Assembly: GCF_030704535.1 (NCBI RefSeq)
Contig: NC_081811.1
Span: forward strand, 1,313,501-1,377,500
From: Vitis vinifera
Taxonomy: Eukaryota > Streptophyta > Magnoliopsida > Vitales > Vitaceae
Direction: 5' to 3'
Length of the DNA stretch: 64,000 bases
How positions within the stretch are numbered: position 1 is the first letter of the stretch; every line of letters begins with the position of its first letter. A model generated the notes under the pieces. That model was not told where the DNA came from. It did not search any database and was given only the letters and a program-made list of their open reading frames with translations. The translations under genes were made by a program, and so were the position numbers. Of this stretch, positions 38,362-50,719 are shown piece by piece.

Positions 38362-38949
38362 ATGTCTCCCACATTGTCTTGTTGTAGCTTCAGAATCTCA
38401 TAGTGTTACTTCCACGCATCAGTGTTGTCTCTCTCTGTTCGTTGCCGTTTGAATTCCTCTGTTTCCTTCCCTTTTTCCTCTGTTTTCTCTCACACAAGGG
38501 TCAGAGAAAGAAAAACGCCCAACTGGGGATTTTTTGTTTTTTCACCGTGTTTGGAGACCCAGAAACCAGAATGCGGAGAAACTTTGATTTCCACCCTTCC
38601 CTCGGTTGCCTTCTCTTCATTACCTAACAAAGCAGAGGATACCCATTTCCTCTGTTCTTATCTCCCGCGTAGTACTGAGCCTTTTTCCCGTTGTTTTGAG
38701 GGAAAAACCAGTGCTTTTTCATTTGATTCTCGAGTTTTTCTAATGCGGAAAAGCCCCTTAAATTGGAGACAAAATCCAGTTCCGGGGTTATTTTCCTCGA
38801 ATTTATAAGATTTTGGTTTTTCCGTACTAGTTCATTTTCTTCATTCACATTCCTTTCCGTGCAAAACGCTGAAAATCTCAAAAGGATTGTTGAAGAATAG
38901 TTCAAAGTTTTCTGTAAAAGTCAGGATAGCTATATGAAGTTGTGAAACA

Positions 38950-41900
38950 ATGAGAGATGAGCACTCCAAGAAAAGCAAGGTTGTTTGGGAAATGCCAAAA
39001 TTTCTCTTTAAACGTATTCATTTTTTTCTCCCTTTTGGGTGTTGGGTTTGCTGACTCTGTGTTCTTTGGGTAGCTTTCATGGCCTAAGACCCTCGTCAAG
39101 AAATGGTTCAATATCAAGAACAAAGCGGAAGACTTTCAGGCGGACGACGTCGTTTATGGAGGTTATTCATCTTCTGTTCTCCATCTCTACATGATCCTAA
39201 TGTCAATCAGGGCTCTGGGATTGAGAATCTTATTAGCTTTCATATCAAGAACAAAAATGGGATTTTCCCTGCAACTTCTTTAACTGGCTGGAGATTCTTC
39301 TAGACCCTGAACACTTGCCTTATCCTTCCTGTATCAATCACTGTTTGTTTTTTTCACAAGACTATTTTGATTTTAATGGGCTCTGCTACTTTTGTTTGCA
39401 GCTCAAGATCTGCTCTTTGTTTTCTTCTTCTTTCTGAAAAACAGGGATTTTATTTTATTTTTATTTTTTTATGTGGCTAAATTGTTTTTGTTGTTTTGTG
39501 TTTGAATATGGAATTGATGCATTAGCAGTGGAAAGCCCACAGCTTTAACAACTTTATGGGTTTTCTTTTTCAGGTGGTGATGAAGATTGGAGGAACAACT
39601 TCTCAGAGAGGGAGGCATGCACAATCAAGAAAAGTAAAACAGGTTCAGTATCAGGCATCGCCAGTATTACTTTGGACCACATCACTCTTAACCCCACCAA
39701 AATTAAAATAAATTTTTTTTATTTCAATATGTTTCTTTAATCTTTCTCATTGAACATTATTGAATGCACAGAGAGATTGAGTAAAAGGAACTCTGATCGG
39801 GTTCGGAGAGGGAAGATTGACCTTGATTCTGCCCATGTCACAGATGTGAATAATTATAGGTTTCCGCTACTCTCACTCATTTTTCTATATTAAGCTTCAT
39901 GGTAGAGTTGGTTTTCACTGGTTGTTTGCGGCTTTCTCCATGTGGGCACAGGATTTTTGTAGCTACATGGAATGTGGCCGGAAAATCTCCACCTGGTTAT
40001 TTAAATCTAGAAGATTGGCTCCATGCCTCACCTCCAGCTGATATTTATGTTCTTGGGTATGCCCTATGAATTCAAATTCATGTTACTTTTTCTTTTTCAT
40101 TTTTATTTTTAACCATGTGACTATTTTAGTAACAACAGAAACCTCTTTGACCCCCTTTGGCTTTCAGGTTTCAAGAAATTGTTCCTTTGAATGCTGGTAA
40201 TGTTCTGGGCACAGAAGACAATGGCCCAGCTAGGAAATGGCTAGCTCTTATCAGAAAAACTCTCAATAGTCTTCCTGGCACCAGTGGTGGTTGCCATACA
40301 CCTTCACCAATCCCTGATCCCATTGTAGAACTAGATGCTGACTTTGAGGGATCTACGAGGCAGAAGACCTCGTCTTTCTTCCATAGACGATCCTTCCAAT
40401 CCTTGAGTCGTAGCATGAGAATGGATAATGAAATGTCAATACCACAACCCCGACTTGATCGCCGGTTCAGTGTTTGTGACAGGGTTATGTTCGGGCACAG
40501 GCCAAGCGATTTTGACCCCAATTTCAGATGGGGTTCCTCCGACGATGAGAATGGACCTGGGGATTCACCAGGTACCATGCATTTCTCACCAATGTCTTAC
40601 AGCGGGTCCACTTCCATGGAGGATAGAGATAGGCAGCCAGGCCATTCAAGGTACTGTTTGGTTGCCAGTAAGCAAATGGTTGGGATATTTCTCACTGTTT
40701 GGGTGAAGAGTGATCTAAGAGACTATGTTCGCAACATGAAAGTGTCTTGTGTGGGCAGAGGATTAATGGGTTATCTTGGGAACAAGGTACATTTTTGCCC
40801 TTGGAACTTCACTTGTATTCAAGACCAATTTGTGGGGGATTATGATGAGAAGGATATCTTAATTCTCTTGGATTTTCCAGGGTTCGATTTCAATTAGCAT
40901 GTCTTTGCACCAAACAAGCTTTTGCTTCATCTGCAGTCATTTAACATCTGGGCAGAAGGATGGAGATGAGCTAAGAAGAAATTCTGATGTCATGGAGATC
41001 CTTAGAAAGACAAGATTTCCAAGGGTTCATGGCATGGGGGATGAAAACTCACCTCAAACAATTCTTGAGCATGAGTCAGTCCCTCTTTTGCTTCTACCAT
41101 ACTCTCACAATTTATTTTCCCATATTCTGCTTATACTTTTAATCCATCTTCATGATTAGGGATTACTCTCTATCTTCTTTCCAATACTTTGAAATAGGTG
41201 ATTTAGAAGCCACTTACTCTTATCATATAAGCTAAATATTTCACATTCTGTTTGTCTCTAACAGTCGGATTATTTGGCTCGGGGATTTAAATTACCGGAT
41301 TGCCCTATCTTACCGATCTGCAAAGGCTCTTGTTGAGATGCGCAACTGGAGAGCATTGTTAGAGAATGACCAGGCATGTTTCTTACCCTGCAAATAGTTA
41401 CAATATCTATTTGTTTGTGTATGTGGTTTTTTTCTGGTGTCTTGGAGCTTTACCCTTTTTCCCAACCTGTTGTGCAGTGCTTACTCTAAATCTCTGGTGC
41501 CTTTGTTTTAGCAGCTGCGGATAGAACAGAGACGGGGCCGTGTCTTTGAAGGATGGAATGAAGGAAAGATATATTTCCCTCCCACATACAAATATTCGAA
41601 TAACTCAGACAGATATGCAGGAGATGATATGCACCCAAAAGAGAAGCGAAGAACTCCTGCCTGGTAAACTTTTTTTTTCTCTTTCAATGAAAATAGGAAA
41701 AGAGAAACTTCATAAATTTAACTTAAACTGAATGGATTAGAAAGCCCATACTAGTGGCTATAGATTATGAATGAGACAACATACAATTCTTATGGTGAAT
41801 TTAAATCTTTGTGCATGAAGGTGTGATCGTATATTGTGGTATGGACGAGGCCTCAATCAATTATCTTATGTTCGTGGAGAGTCTAGGTTCTCTGATCACA

Positions 41901-42046
41901 GACCAGTGTATAGCATATTTTTGGCAGAGGTTGAGTCTATCAACCGTAGCCGAATCAAGAAGAGTATGAGTTGTTCCAGTTCCAGGATCGAGGTAGAAGA
42001 GTTGTTGCCACATTCACATGGATTCACTGAACTCAATTTCTTTTGA
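38950..42046 (+). CDS. CVP2: Type I inositol polyphosphate 5-phosphatase, CVP2/CVL1 clade
   Basis: The enzyme removes the 5-phosphate from inositol phosphates and phosphoinositides. In Arabidopsis the CVP2/CVL1 pair acts in vein patterning and root protophloem. Ten exons (38950-38979, 39074-39161, 39574-39642, 39772-39859, 39952-40056, 40168-40786, 40881-41074, 41265-41373, 41515-41663, 41821-42046) join in frame to give 548 residues. Signatures are [10 protein letters not shown] (83-92), [13 protein letters not shown] (from 117), WLGDLNYR (392-399), PAWCDRIL (472-479) and SDHRPVY (Asp499, His500). The long Ser/Arg-rich insert in exon 6 (about residues 145-270) is typical of plant type I enzymes. 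The N-terminal [13 protein letters not shown] and the C-terminal [15 protein letters not shown] match CVP2 as I recall it. Exon 1 encodes only ten residues. Intron 8 starts with GC. Confidence 0.96.
41374..41514 (+). other. Non-canonical GC-AG intron with tandem (NAGNAG) acceptor
   Basis: Intron 8 of CVP2 begins CAG/GCATGT, so the donor is GC instead of GT. No GT nearby keeps the frame and the conserved residues ENDQ-LRIEQ. The acceptor reads TTTTAGCAG/CTG: two AG sites three bases apart, which could add or omit one Gln codon. Confidence 0.75.
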
Positions 42047-43381
42047 AGGATGCACTCCTTTTCATTGGAAGTATGGCTCTCTTTGCCTCTCTGCCTCTCT
42101 CTCTCTCTTAACTTGCTTGATTTTTGTTAGTTGCTAACTTCTTGTTAGAATTCTAAAGTTTGTTCCTTCATGGCTCTATAGGAGGCAAGCTAAATACAGT
42201 TCCAAGATGGGAATACTTCCAACAAGACAACAGGAATAGATTAAAGACATAAGGTAATTTTTTTCCCTAGAGAATGGGGAATTACATGGACTAACTACTC
42301 TGTCGCTTGTAGGTCTTCATATCAGATTATTCTTTTTTACTGATGCAAATTCATGGACTATAAACAGGATTTCATTCAGATACAAATCCCTGTGAAAAGA
42401 AGAATATGAAATTCAGATTAATCGCAAATTTCTGACTCTGGGTTGGTTTCCTCCTCAGTCAGTCAGGTAATGGCTCAGTGCTTAATTCCTCCATACAAAC
42501 AAGGGCATTTCCCACCATCCCATTTAGTTTTCCAACTTTTATGCTTCCTCAGCCCAACCAACACACACAAATGCCCACAAAAAAGCGGCTTTTATCAAAT
42601 TGGTCTGAGGACATGGTGGATGGTATGGAATATACCTAAGGTGAATTTGAAGCAAACTCAGTTGGTCCTGCAGACCAGGAATGGTATCTGAAAGGACCAA
42701 ATGGAATGAGTTTTTTAGCTATATGAAAATATGGGCTATATGAATCCAAATTCCATGGGAAAAAATAGAATTTTGGAAGTACTGTCGTAAATCACATCTT
42801 CTTTCCCACTAAAGTTTTTGGTTGAAGTCTCTTGTTTGTACCCATTCTTATCTGTTAGTTGGTCCCCATTCACAGGTGGGCACTCTGCTGCAAAGAAACT
42901 CTGCCTCAGACTGAGACATTCCATCCCCAAAATCCAAAAGGTCAGTCCTTTTCTTTCCCTTTCCTTTTCTCTGTTTCCCTGGAATTCTTCCTCCCAAATC
43001 CATTTGTCTAATTCCTTCCATTCCTTTTCCTTGTAAAACAGGTACTGGATTTTGTAGCTTTGTCCATTACTGCTAACTCATCAGCTCTGCAACTCACCAT
43101 TCTTTTCATCACCAATTCTTATCAGCAAACTTGGCAACTTCTTGTCTCAAAGCAAGTATATGGAATCTGACCAAGTAAGACCCTTTTCTCATCAACTAAT
43201 TTGTGCCAAAGCCCCTTAAATTTAAGGTTACTACCCCTTAGCTTCCTTGTACAATAACCATTTTTCCATTTTTTTCGGTTTTGCAGGATGAACTCACCCA
43301 ATGTAAAAGTGCCAACTGGGTCAGCGTAACAAAAAAAAAGTATGAAGATGAGGTGATGATCATTCTGGGCAATTTTGATTC

Positions 43382-43406
43382 TTTTATTTATTTATTTATT
43401 TATTTT
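43382..43406. repeat. (TTTA)n microsatellite
   Basis: About six TTTA units follow TTCTT and precede a T-rich stretch. Confidence 0.85.
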
Positions 43407-44447
43407 TGTATTTCATTTACCCAAGAAAAAGAAGGGAAATGAAGCTGTGATGGGCACTCATTACAGTTTACAAAACTAAAGAAGGAAAAAAAAAACAGAG
43501 GGGAGTTGAAGTTGTGATTCATCTGAAGCTACTTCTTTTTCAGTTGCTAGTAATGATCTTGCAGTAAAAAGAAAAAGGAAAGAACGGAAAAGAAGGGGGA
43601 AACATTGTTGATCATTTTCACTCTGTTTTTTTTTTTTTTTTTTTTTTCCTGCTTTTCCTTTGGTGAAAGTTCCTGAATAAAAGCACAATACAGCTTACAC
43701 ACTTCCTTACAGCTATGTCAGGCAGTTACCTCAAGTCATAATTTGATGGGTTCCAAAAATTTAAAAAATAAAATAAAATAAAAAAATCAGAAAAAGTATA
43801 GAGGTGGGTTCAACTTTTCCAACATTTTGGGCGGCTGATCTTGGAGTCAAACTTGTGGGATTGTTACTTGGGTGGTGGAGATTGGGCCACGTGGCCATCC
43901 ACAAAATTATAAAACATGATTAATAATTTACATTCCCAATATGTTCCTCAATGTGTGGGGGGTGTTAAGTACAAATTACAATCATGCTTTGCTCTGATCC
44001 ATAACTTGGCAATCAAATTAAGTGCATCATCTGCACAGTAATAAAAGTTTTGCTCTTTTCCTCCTTCATTTAAGTGGCTAAATGAAAATTAAAAATATAT
44101 TTATATAATATTAATAGAGAATTTATTTCATTAAACCATCACACTATCTCATGTGGGCTAGGTTTTAACCCGCAAAATGAGGTTCTGATAGCATGTTGGA
44201 CAATCAATTTTTATAAAAACTGCAACGGTTTTGAACCAACAATGTATATTATGCCCTTAACATTAACATTATGAAATTAAAAGTCTATTTTTGGTCAAAT
44301 TGATCATTCCAAGCAAAGGTAATGTAAATTATGGGCCTTTTGTTAATGGCAACATAACTTCTATAGAAATTAGAAATCATGGTTTTAAAATATGGATTTT
44401 AAATATACTAAAGTCATAATTTCCAGACATAAAGGACACATATAAAA

Positions 44448-44875
44448 GGCTAATTTCATTCACTTCTTTTGAGGTTTCAATTAAATATATTTAAGTGGTG
44501 TTTGTTTTTTTACTTAATTTTAAATAGAACCTTAATGCTTAATAATATTAAATATTATGTTGTTTGTTTTTATAATATTTGATTTCTATTAAGTATTAAA
44601 AAAAGTAAAGAAAAATCAATATGTCATTTTTTACATTTAGAAAAAGTTACATATTTTGGTGTTTTCTATTTAGTAAAAAATTTATAATAAGTTATGAAAA
44701 AGTAAAAAAACAAACAATTTAAATTTTGAAAACAAATCATTTTCAGTAAAAAGTTAAAAAACGCAAACACCACCTTAATCCTCATAAATTTAAAATCTCA
44801 TCAGATACTTTAAATCTACGAAGGTTTAGATGCATTCAATTAAAACCTCAAAAGGAGGTAAATGAAATTAACCCG
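44448..44875. mobile_element. Fold-back MITE (family 2), interrupted copy
   Basis: The outer arms start GGCTAATTTCATTCACTTC and, in reverse complement from the right, GGGTTAATTTCATTTACCTC, as in the copy at 24864. Both arms continue with TTTTGAGGTTT. The element is split by the Tourist-like MITE at 44494-44774. Without it, the sequence is a hairpin of roughly 145 bp. Confidence 0.75.
44494..44774. mobile_element. Tourist-like MITE, copy C, inserted inside a fold-back MITE
   Basis: The inverted ends are AGTGGTGTTTG and the complement of GGTGGTGTTTG. TTA duplications at 44491-44493 and 44775-44777 are perfect. The 281-bp interior shares the ACTTAATTTTAAATAGAACC segment with copy B. It has an extra 60 bp near the right end compared with copy B. 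Confidence 0.82.
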
Positions 44876-45709
44876 ACCTATAAACCAAAACTCTAACTCC
44901 ACACTATTGTTTTTTTAAGAAGAATTTCAAAATAAAAGATGAACCCAAAAAAGGAAAAAGTTTAACGTGGAAGAAACAAAAAGTATTTGCAAAGAGGGTC
45001 TTCCTCTTAAATTACCCATAAGTCTTTGGGAATCACCAATGGATGCCATGCACGAGGAAGGGACGTAGATGCATGAGTGATGACAACCATTTTCTACCTT
45101 TTTCTTTTTATCCATTTTTAAGCATTTCCCCACCTCTCAAGTTTCCCCATTTTTAGCCATTCATAATTTGCAGTTGTCCCCTCTGCTTCCTCCTACGTTT
45201 TCTACACTTAATGCTTTCAATTTACTATTCTTTTCTTTTGTTATAATATTTTTATCACAAAGAAAAAAAATTAAATATAAAAAATAAAAAAAGATATTTT
45301 GAGTCTGCTTTTATAATTAATTATTTTTTTCAAAAAAATAATCAATTTAAATGATTGTTTAGGAAAGAAAATAGTATGTGAATAAGGTTGAGAACTTTCA
45401 TTGGTAATTGGAGTCTAAATACAAACTCCAAGAAATCGTACGTTTGTCAAATCCAACGGTTGAAAAACTTCCACATTTTTTTTATATTTTTTTTACCAAA
45501 GAAGGTGAAAGGTAAAAATTGAAAAAAGTAACTGAGAGCAGGGCCTCAAGAAAACGGCTTTTGTTCCAAAGACCTGTCTCCGTCACCAGCCGTGGTGGTT
45601 TTCCGTGCCCACTTGCTTCCCCTTTCTTTCCTCCCTCCACTCTCAGTGGCCGCGCGTGCAGCGTAACCCACAATGCCAGGGAGCAAAGGTGGGGGGGTGT
45701 GTAATGCGT

Positions 45710-45739
45710 GGGGGTGGGGAGTGGGCGGGTTGGGGAGGG
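45710..45739 (+). repeat. G-rich quadruplex-type tract
   Basis: Six G-runs of three to five are separated by one to three bases. Confidence 0.75.
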
Positions 45740-45796
45740 AGGTGGTGGTGAGAACAGAGGAATAGTGCAAGGTGGGGCTTTTATCAAGGGGCGGTG

Positions 45797-45806
45797 GACA
45801 CGTGGC
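45797..45806. promoter_or_regulatory. ABRE/G-box-like element
   Basis: GACACGTGGC is a full ABRE-type G-box. No gene start is identified next to it. Confidence 0.4.
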
Positions 45807-46480
45807 GAAGAGGGTCACATGCGTAGAAGCAGCTACCCAAAATCGTCTGCCATGTGGCCGCTGTGAACCCCACAGGGGCTGTCTACTTGGAATTCTCAAA
45901 AGAATTTTCTTTTTCTTTGACGATTCTCTGTCCTTTTCTTAGATATTTTTGTTCTCAAATTTTATAAAAATTATTATTTAAATTTTATTTTTATATTAAA
46001 ATTATAAATTCAAAAAAATTAAACAAATGGAAGATTAAAACAAATACATTTATGATTGAATTTGAATCATTCAAATTTACGTCATGAGTATAAATAATAT
46101 CATGATTTAAGAAATAATAAAAATGGGATCGGGTTGTACACATGTCATCTCTTGATTGGTAGCACTGTCTTAATTACCAATCATTATTTAAGCCTAAAGT
46201 CATAAAATAAAAAAATGGTAGAAGTGAGAAGAGAAGGATCAAACATTATGTGAATGGAGAGGTGAAATCCAAAATCCAAAATTCCGAGTTCTCAGTGGAG
46301 AAGCAGTGAACAGAAGTGAAAGAGCCAAAAATGAAGGGAGTGTTTGGAGGTTTTCAGGTTTTGGAGAATCCCTTAAAGCCTGGATTCAGACAGACGTGAC
46401 ATTTGGCAAACACTTGTTTTGTTTTTTTCTCCGTATTCCTGCATGGGAACTTGGGGTGTCCCATGCTCCTCCCACATCCT

Positions 46481-46509
46481 CTTCTTCTTCTTCTTCTTCT
46501 TCTTCTTCC
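46481..46509. repeat. (TTC)n microsatellite
   Basis: About nine TTC units. They create spurious serine or phenylalanine runs in overlapping frames. Confidence 0.9.
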
Positions 46510-47973
46510 TTACTTTTCTCATCCCTACTCTCAGCCAATCCCACCCACCCACCATATCCTCTTTCCCTTATAACCTTTTACATTCTTCCCCATTTAAGAA
46601 ACCCCACTTAATCCATTTTAAGGCACTCCCAATTTCCAAGAATTTTTTTTTTAAGTTGTAAGATGATGCACAATGAATGGAAAAGCTTTGCTGACCAGCT
46701 TGTTCAGAAGAAATTAATAATTTGGAATGGGAGATTGACCAATGACCATACCATTATAGTGGTAATTAAAGGAGTGAGTCTGGCTTTAGTGGTAAAGAAG
46801 GGGGGACAAGAAATCCAAGTGGGGATGGGGCTTCTGTTTTTCAGAAGCATCCCTTGTCATACCCACTGGCTTTTGAAGGACACAGACCACAGTTGTATTT
46901 CTTAGAAGCCAAAAAAGAAAGAGACCAGAAGCTCAAGGGCTCGCCTTCCAACATTAATATCAACTAATCCTCCCCCATAATCCACCTTTCTCCCCTTTGG
47001 ATTTCCATTCTTAGTTGGTGGGGCACAGCAATTTCAACAAGATGTTTCCGGGAAATCAATTGGTATACAGTAAGGATGCCAAACCTTTTAGAAGACTCAA
47101 TGGACCCACTCGATAATAGAGTGATCATAAATCATCATTATAAACTATAGAATGGTTTAAACTCCGAGGATGAATGCGTTGTAAAATCTTTAAGAATGGG
47201 TAAACTATGATATGGCATAATCTTGAATCACGATGATTAATTTAGAAACATTTCATAAAATTACTATCATATGACATAATTGATTTTTAAAAATGATTAT
47301 TAAAGCATTAATACTAATAAACGCTCGTTCTCGGGCTTGTTTCTACAATCATCATTTAAGGCGAGTACATTATTTCGAAATCTTCAATTGGGTTTAATGA
47401 ATTAATGATGGGTTAATTGGGTTTGTCTTTTGCACAATCCACCCTAACATGGCTCAAACACCATTGGACCACATGACTCAATCATCTCCAAATTGAGGAC
47501 AATGGGGCCTAATTAAACTATAAAATTGGACCTTCCAACCTCTCCTAACATGGCTTTGGTACATTTTGGACCACATGACTAATGGGCCCATAAACTTTCC
47601 CCATGTTATCCTAATCATATTTTCTTACGAAAAATGTAAACAACTTACATAATAATAAGGTGTCACATGCAGTGTATGAGGCAGTTGCTGCCTCCTAAGG
47701 AGACCAAAGAGTTGAGACAAAGAAACCCCCATCATTAATAAATCCTTAAATACGTACAATTTTTGAGAAAAATAAAATAAAATCAATTGATTTGTGTATA
47801 TTTTATGAATTTTGTACTTTTTTTTCTTTATTTATTTATTTTGGTAAGTGATGGCTTTATGGGATAATGCAAGAAACATCTTAAACTTGGCCGGACGTGC
47901 AGAGAATTGTACACATGTGTAGTTGTGTATGGATATAAAGACCAGGAGAGAAAAAGACAAACCTAGTGGTTCT

Positions 47974-48126
47974 CCACGTGTCAAGAGGTGAGTGGAGGAG
48001 GGGGCTGACATGGTGACGCCAGCTGTGGGTGAGCAGAGCACACCCTCTGAGACAGTCCGTACGAGAATGCTTACGCATGCGTGATATCTGACGTGGCAGG
48101 GGGCCTTCTCTGGCACGTGACGTCAC
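47974..48126. promoter_or_regulatory. Cluster of ACGT-core elements
   Basis: Within 153 bp lie CCACGTGTC (47974), TGACGTGGCA (48089) and the overlapping pair CACGTG/TGACGTCA (48114-48125), plus the palindrome ACGCATGCGT (48073). A TATA-like CATAAATAA follows near 48163. This resembles a bZIP-regulated promoter, but I see no gene on either side. Confidence 0.4.
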
Positions 48127-48244
48127 TTGGGAAGACCTCCCCTTCTTCCCAAACCCCACCTCTCATAAATAATTGCATGCACTCATTGGTGGACCGTACG
48201 ATTGGTGAATTTAATATGCATGGATTTTGACTATTTCTAATAGC

Positions 48245-48246
48245 AA

Positions 48247-48280
<34 letters not shown>

Positions 48281-48281
48281 T
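48245..48281. repeat. (ATT)n microsatellite
   Basis: About twelve ATT units. Confidence 0.92.
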
Positions 48282-48738
48282 TAATGAATTTATTCATTGT
48301 ATAAATTGATTATGTAGATGGAGGAATTTGGCCATTAAATGATCGAAATGCCCCACACTCAACCCGAATTAAATGCCCTACTCATAGACCCCCCCACCAC
48401 CCATGGTGGGATTCTTGGGTCATCCATGGGGCTAAGCACCCAAATTGATCTCATTATTATAAATGATTTCATTTATTTATGCCTAATCATCTAATGGTTT
48501 AATTATGTCATATACTTGACATTTCCCTTGAAAATGATCAAACATAATGAGTTGGAAAATGTTAGGGTATGGAAAAGACATTAGTCGTTCAATTTTAGTG
48601 TACAATCCTAATGTTAGAAACGAAAAAGAGAGATTGTTTAATTTCAAATTTTGAATCCCAGGAAAGGGTAAAAGATGTAAGAAGAAAGGCTGCATCATGT
48701 GGGATGGATTGAGGTAGGTTGGTTACACACAAGAAAGA

Positions 48739-48757
48739 GGGAGAGAGAGAGAGAGAG
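48739..48757. repeat. (GA)n microsatellite
   Basis: A pure GA run with GGGA at its left edge. Confidence 0.85.
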
Positions 48758-49952
48758 GACAGAGGACTGACACTGAGCAGTGAGCATACTTGATAGTTTT
48801 GACAGCAACGGAACGCCATCATCTCTCCTTCTCCGTTTTTGGGAGGCGTCAAACCTCTGACTCCACTACCGCCCTTTGTTCCCACTTTGAATTCCCTCTC
48901 TCCCTCCCTCTCTCTATATATTATTATTATTATTATTTTAATTCTTTGTCCGGAGAGAAAGATGGGTTCAGTATCAGCAATCAAGCATCAGCCCTCCTGA
49001 ATTCATGAGTCCTAAGCAAAACCCATCGACGCAGAGAAACCGAGTACAATAGAACTTTACGTGGGTTCAGTGTATTTACACCCAAAACAAAAAAAAAAAT
49101 CCCTACTTTCTCTGGAAGTTGGGTAATGGGGTCATTTACTGAGGTGTGCAGAGAGAGCAGGGGGGAGGTGTGGTAGGCATAAGCAAATGAAGGCCATTAT
49201 GGAGAGGTGATGTCACATTAGTCATTGTTATTTTACCATTTGGTAGGGTTTGCTTATTAAACAAGTCATCAGCAGAGTCTCAGTGTCCCACGAGAGAGAG
49301 AGAGAGATCCTCCTACATTTAGTCAAAATGGCTCTTCCCATTTTTGACCTCCCATCTTTCTCTCTCTCTCTCTGACTTCATGGGGTTGGCGTAGAGTAAG
49401 AGTCAAAAGAGAAAGGGTGAGGATTCATTGGCATCTCCACGTGTAGACGTGTAATGGTCAACACCCACCACAATCTTCCTCGTTTCTTCAATCCAATTCA
49501 TAAAGATTCTAACCACGTCACCCCCAAGAACCAGTCTCTAAGAGGGTGCATTCCCAGTTATATGTATGACCCTTCTGCTCATTGCCTCATCTTTGCAACA
49601 CTGACACACCCAGACAATGAGCTGATTGAGACAACCACCAGCCTCTCTGCCTTGCCATTAAACCTATATGTCATTCCACAACAACAAAAGACCGGGGGGG
49701 GGGTCGGTTTCATGGTGAAATGAGGCCTACTCACCTGTCTACTTATGGTTGTAGTACTTCCATGGCTTTTTATCCCAAAGAGATTTTGGAAAATTTTCTT
49801 TCCATACCGGAAAGTGGAACCACCTAGAATACAGAATTAATTAACTCTTGGACCCAACGGGAGGACAACAGAAACTAGCACAAATCCAAGATTGGAGGAG
49901 GTTGCATTCATTCTTGTTAAATATAATGAGTACTACCATGAATCCTATTGAT

Positions 49953-50108
49953 TAATGAGGCTTCCTAATTCAGAGTCACCATTGATAACAAACACTACTA
50001 CAATGATTTGATAGACATGATCATCGATTCTAATGAGGCTTCCTAATTCAGAGTCACCGTAGATGACAAACACTACTACAATGATTTGATAGACATGATC
50101 ATTGATAT
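49953..50108. repeat. 78-bp tandem duplication
   Basis: Copies 49953-50030 and 50031-50108 both start TAATGAGGCTTCCTAATTCA. They differ at about five positions, so this event is older than the 115-bp duplication at 28858. Confidence 0.9.
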
Positions 50109-50155
50109 GGGTAAATAGAATGATGAAATAGGGGATTTAGAGTACTATAAGGGCA

Positions 50156-50719
50156 TCTTTGGTTGCCAAATATATCATAGAAATAAGATAATATTCCATA
50201 TTTAATTATTTAATTTATGATGTGATAGAATAAGTTATCACAATACTTATCAAAAATTCATTTTTGATCAATTTTTTGTTTTTTAATATACTCATTTTAC
50301 AAAATAATTTTTTTTGTTATAAATTAATTTTATGATTAAAAAAGAAAAACTAAAAAATACCTATAAAATAATAATATATAATATATAAATCATTTTTATA
50401 TATTAAATAACATAATATAAAAAAAATTATTTGTAATTTAAATATTTTAATTATGAATATTATTAAACATAATAAAATTTTTATTTTTTTTAAATAGAAA
50501 GCATTTGAATGTAGCATAATTTTTATTTTAAATAATATATATTTCATATTATTTTTTATTTATTTCAAAAATTAAATATAAATATACTATAACATATTTA
50601 ATTGGATATGATACTTTAAAATATCATATCCATTGAATATGTATATCCAAAAATATCATATTTCATTGGAAATCATATCCATTAATATACATATGATATA
50701 CATATCCTGTCAACCAAAC
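50156..50719. mobile_element. AT-rich MITE-like element
   Basis: The left end CTTTGGTTGCCAAATATATC and the reverse complement of the right end (CGTTTGGTTGACAGGATATG) share TTTGGTTG and a following ATATCAT. The 560-bp interior is extremely AT-rich and non-coding. Boundaries are approximate. Confidence 0.45.

Noticed and set aside
39144-39156. A third ACGACGTCGTTTA motif as a promoter element
   Set aside because: It is inside coding exon 2 of CVP2 (Asp-Asp-Val-Val-Tyr codons), so coincidence with codon use is likely.
45482-45899. Proline- and histidine-rich minus-strand frames
   Set aside because: They are the complement of the G-rich tract at 45710. Composition explains the absence of stops.
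47832-48159. Two overlapping minus-strand frames across the ACGT-box cluster
   Set aside because: No homology recognised and no splice context. The regulatory motifs explain the sequence better.
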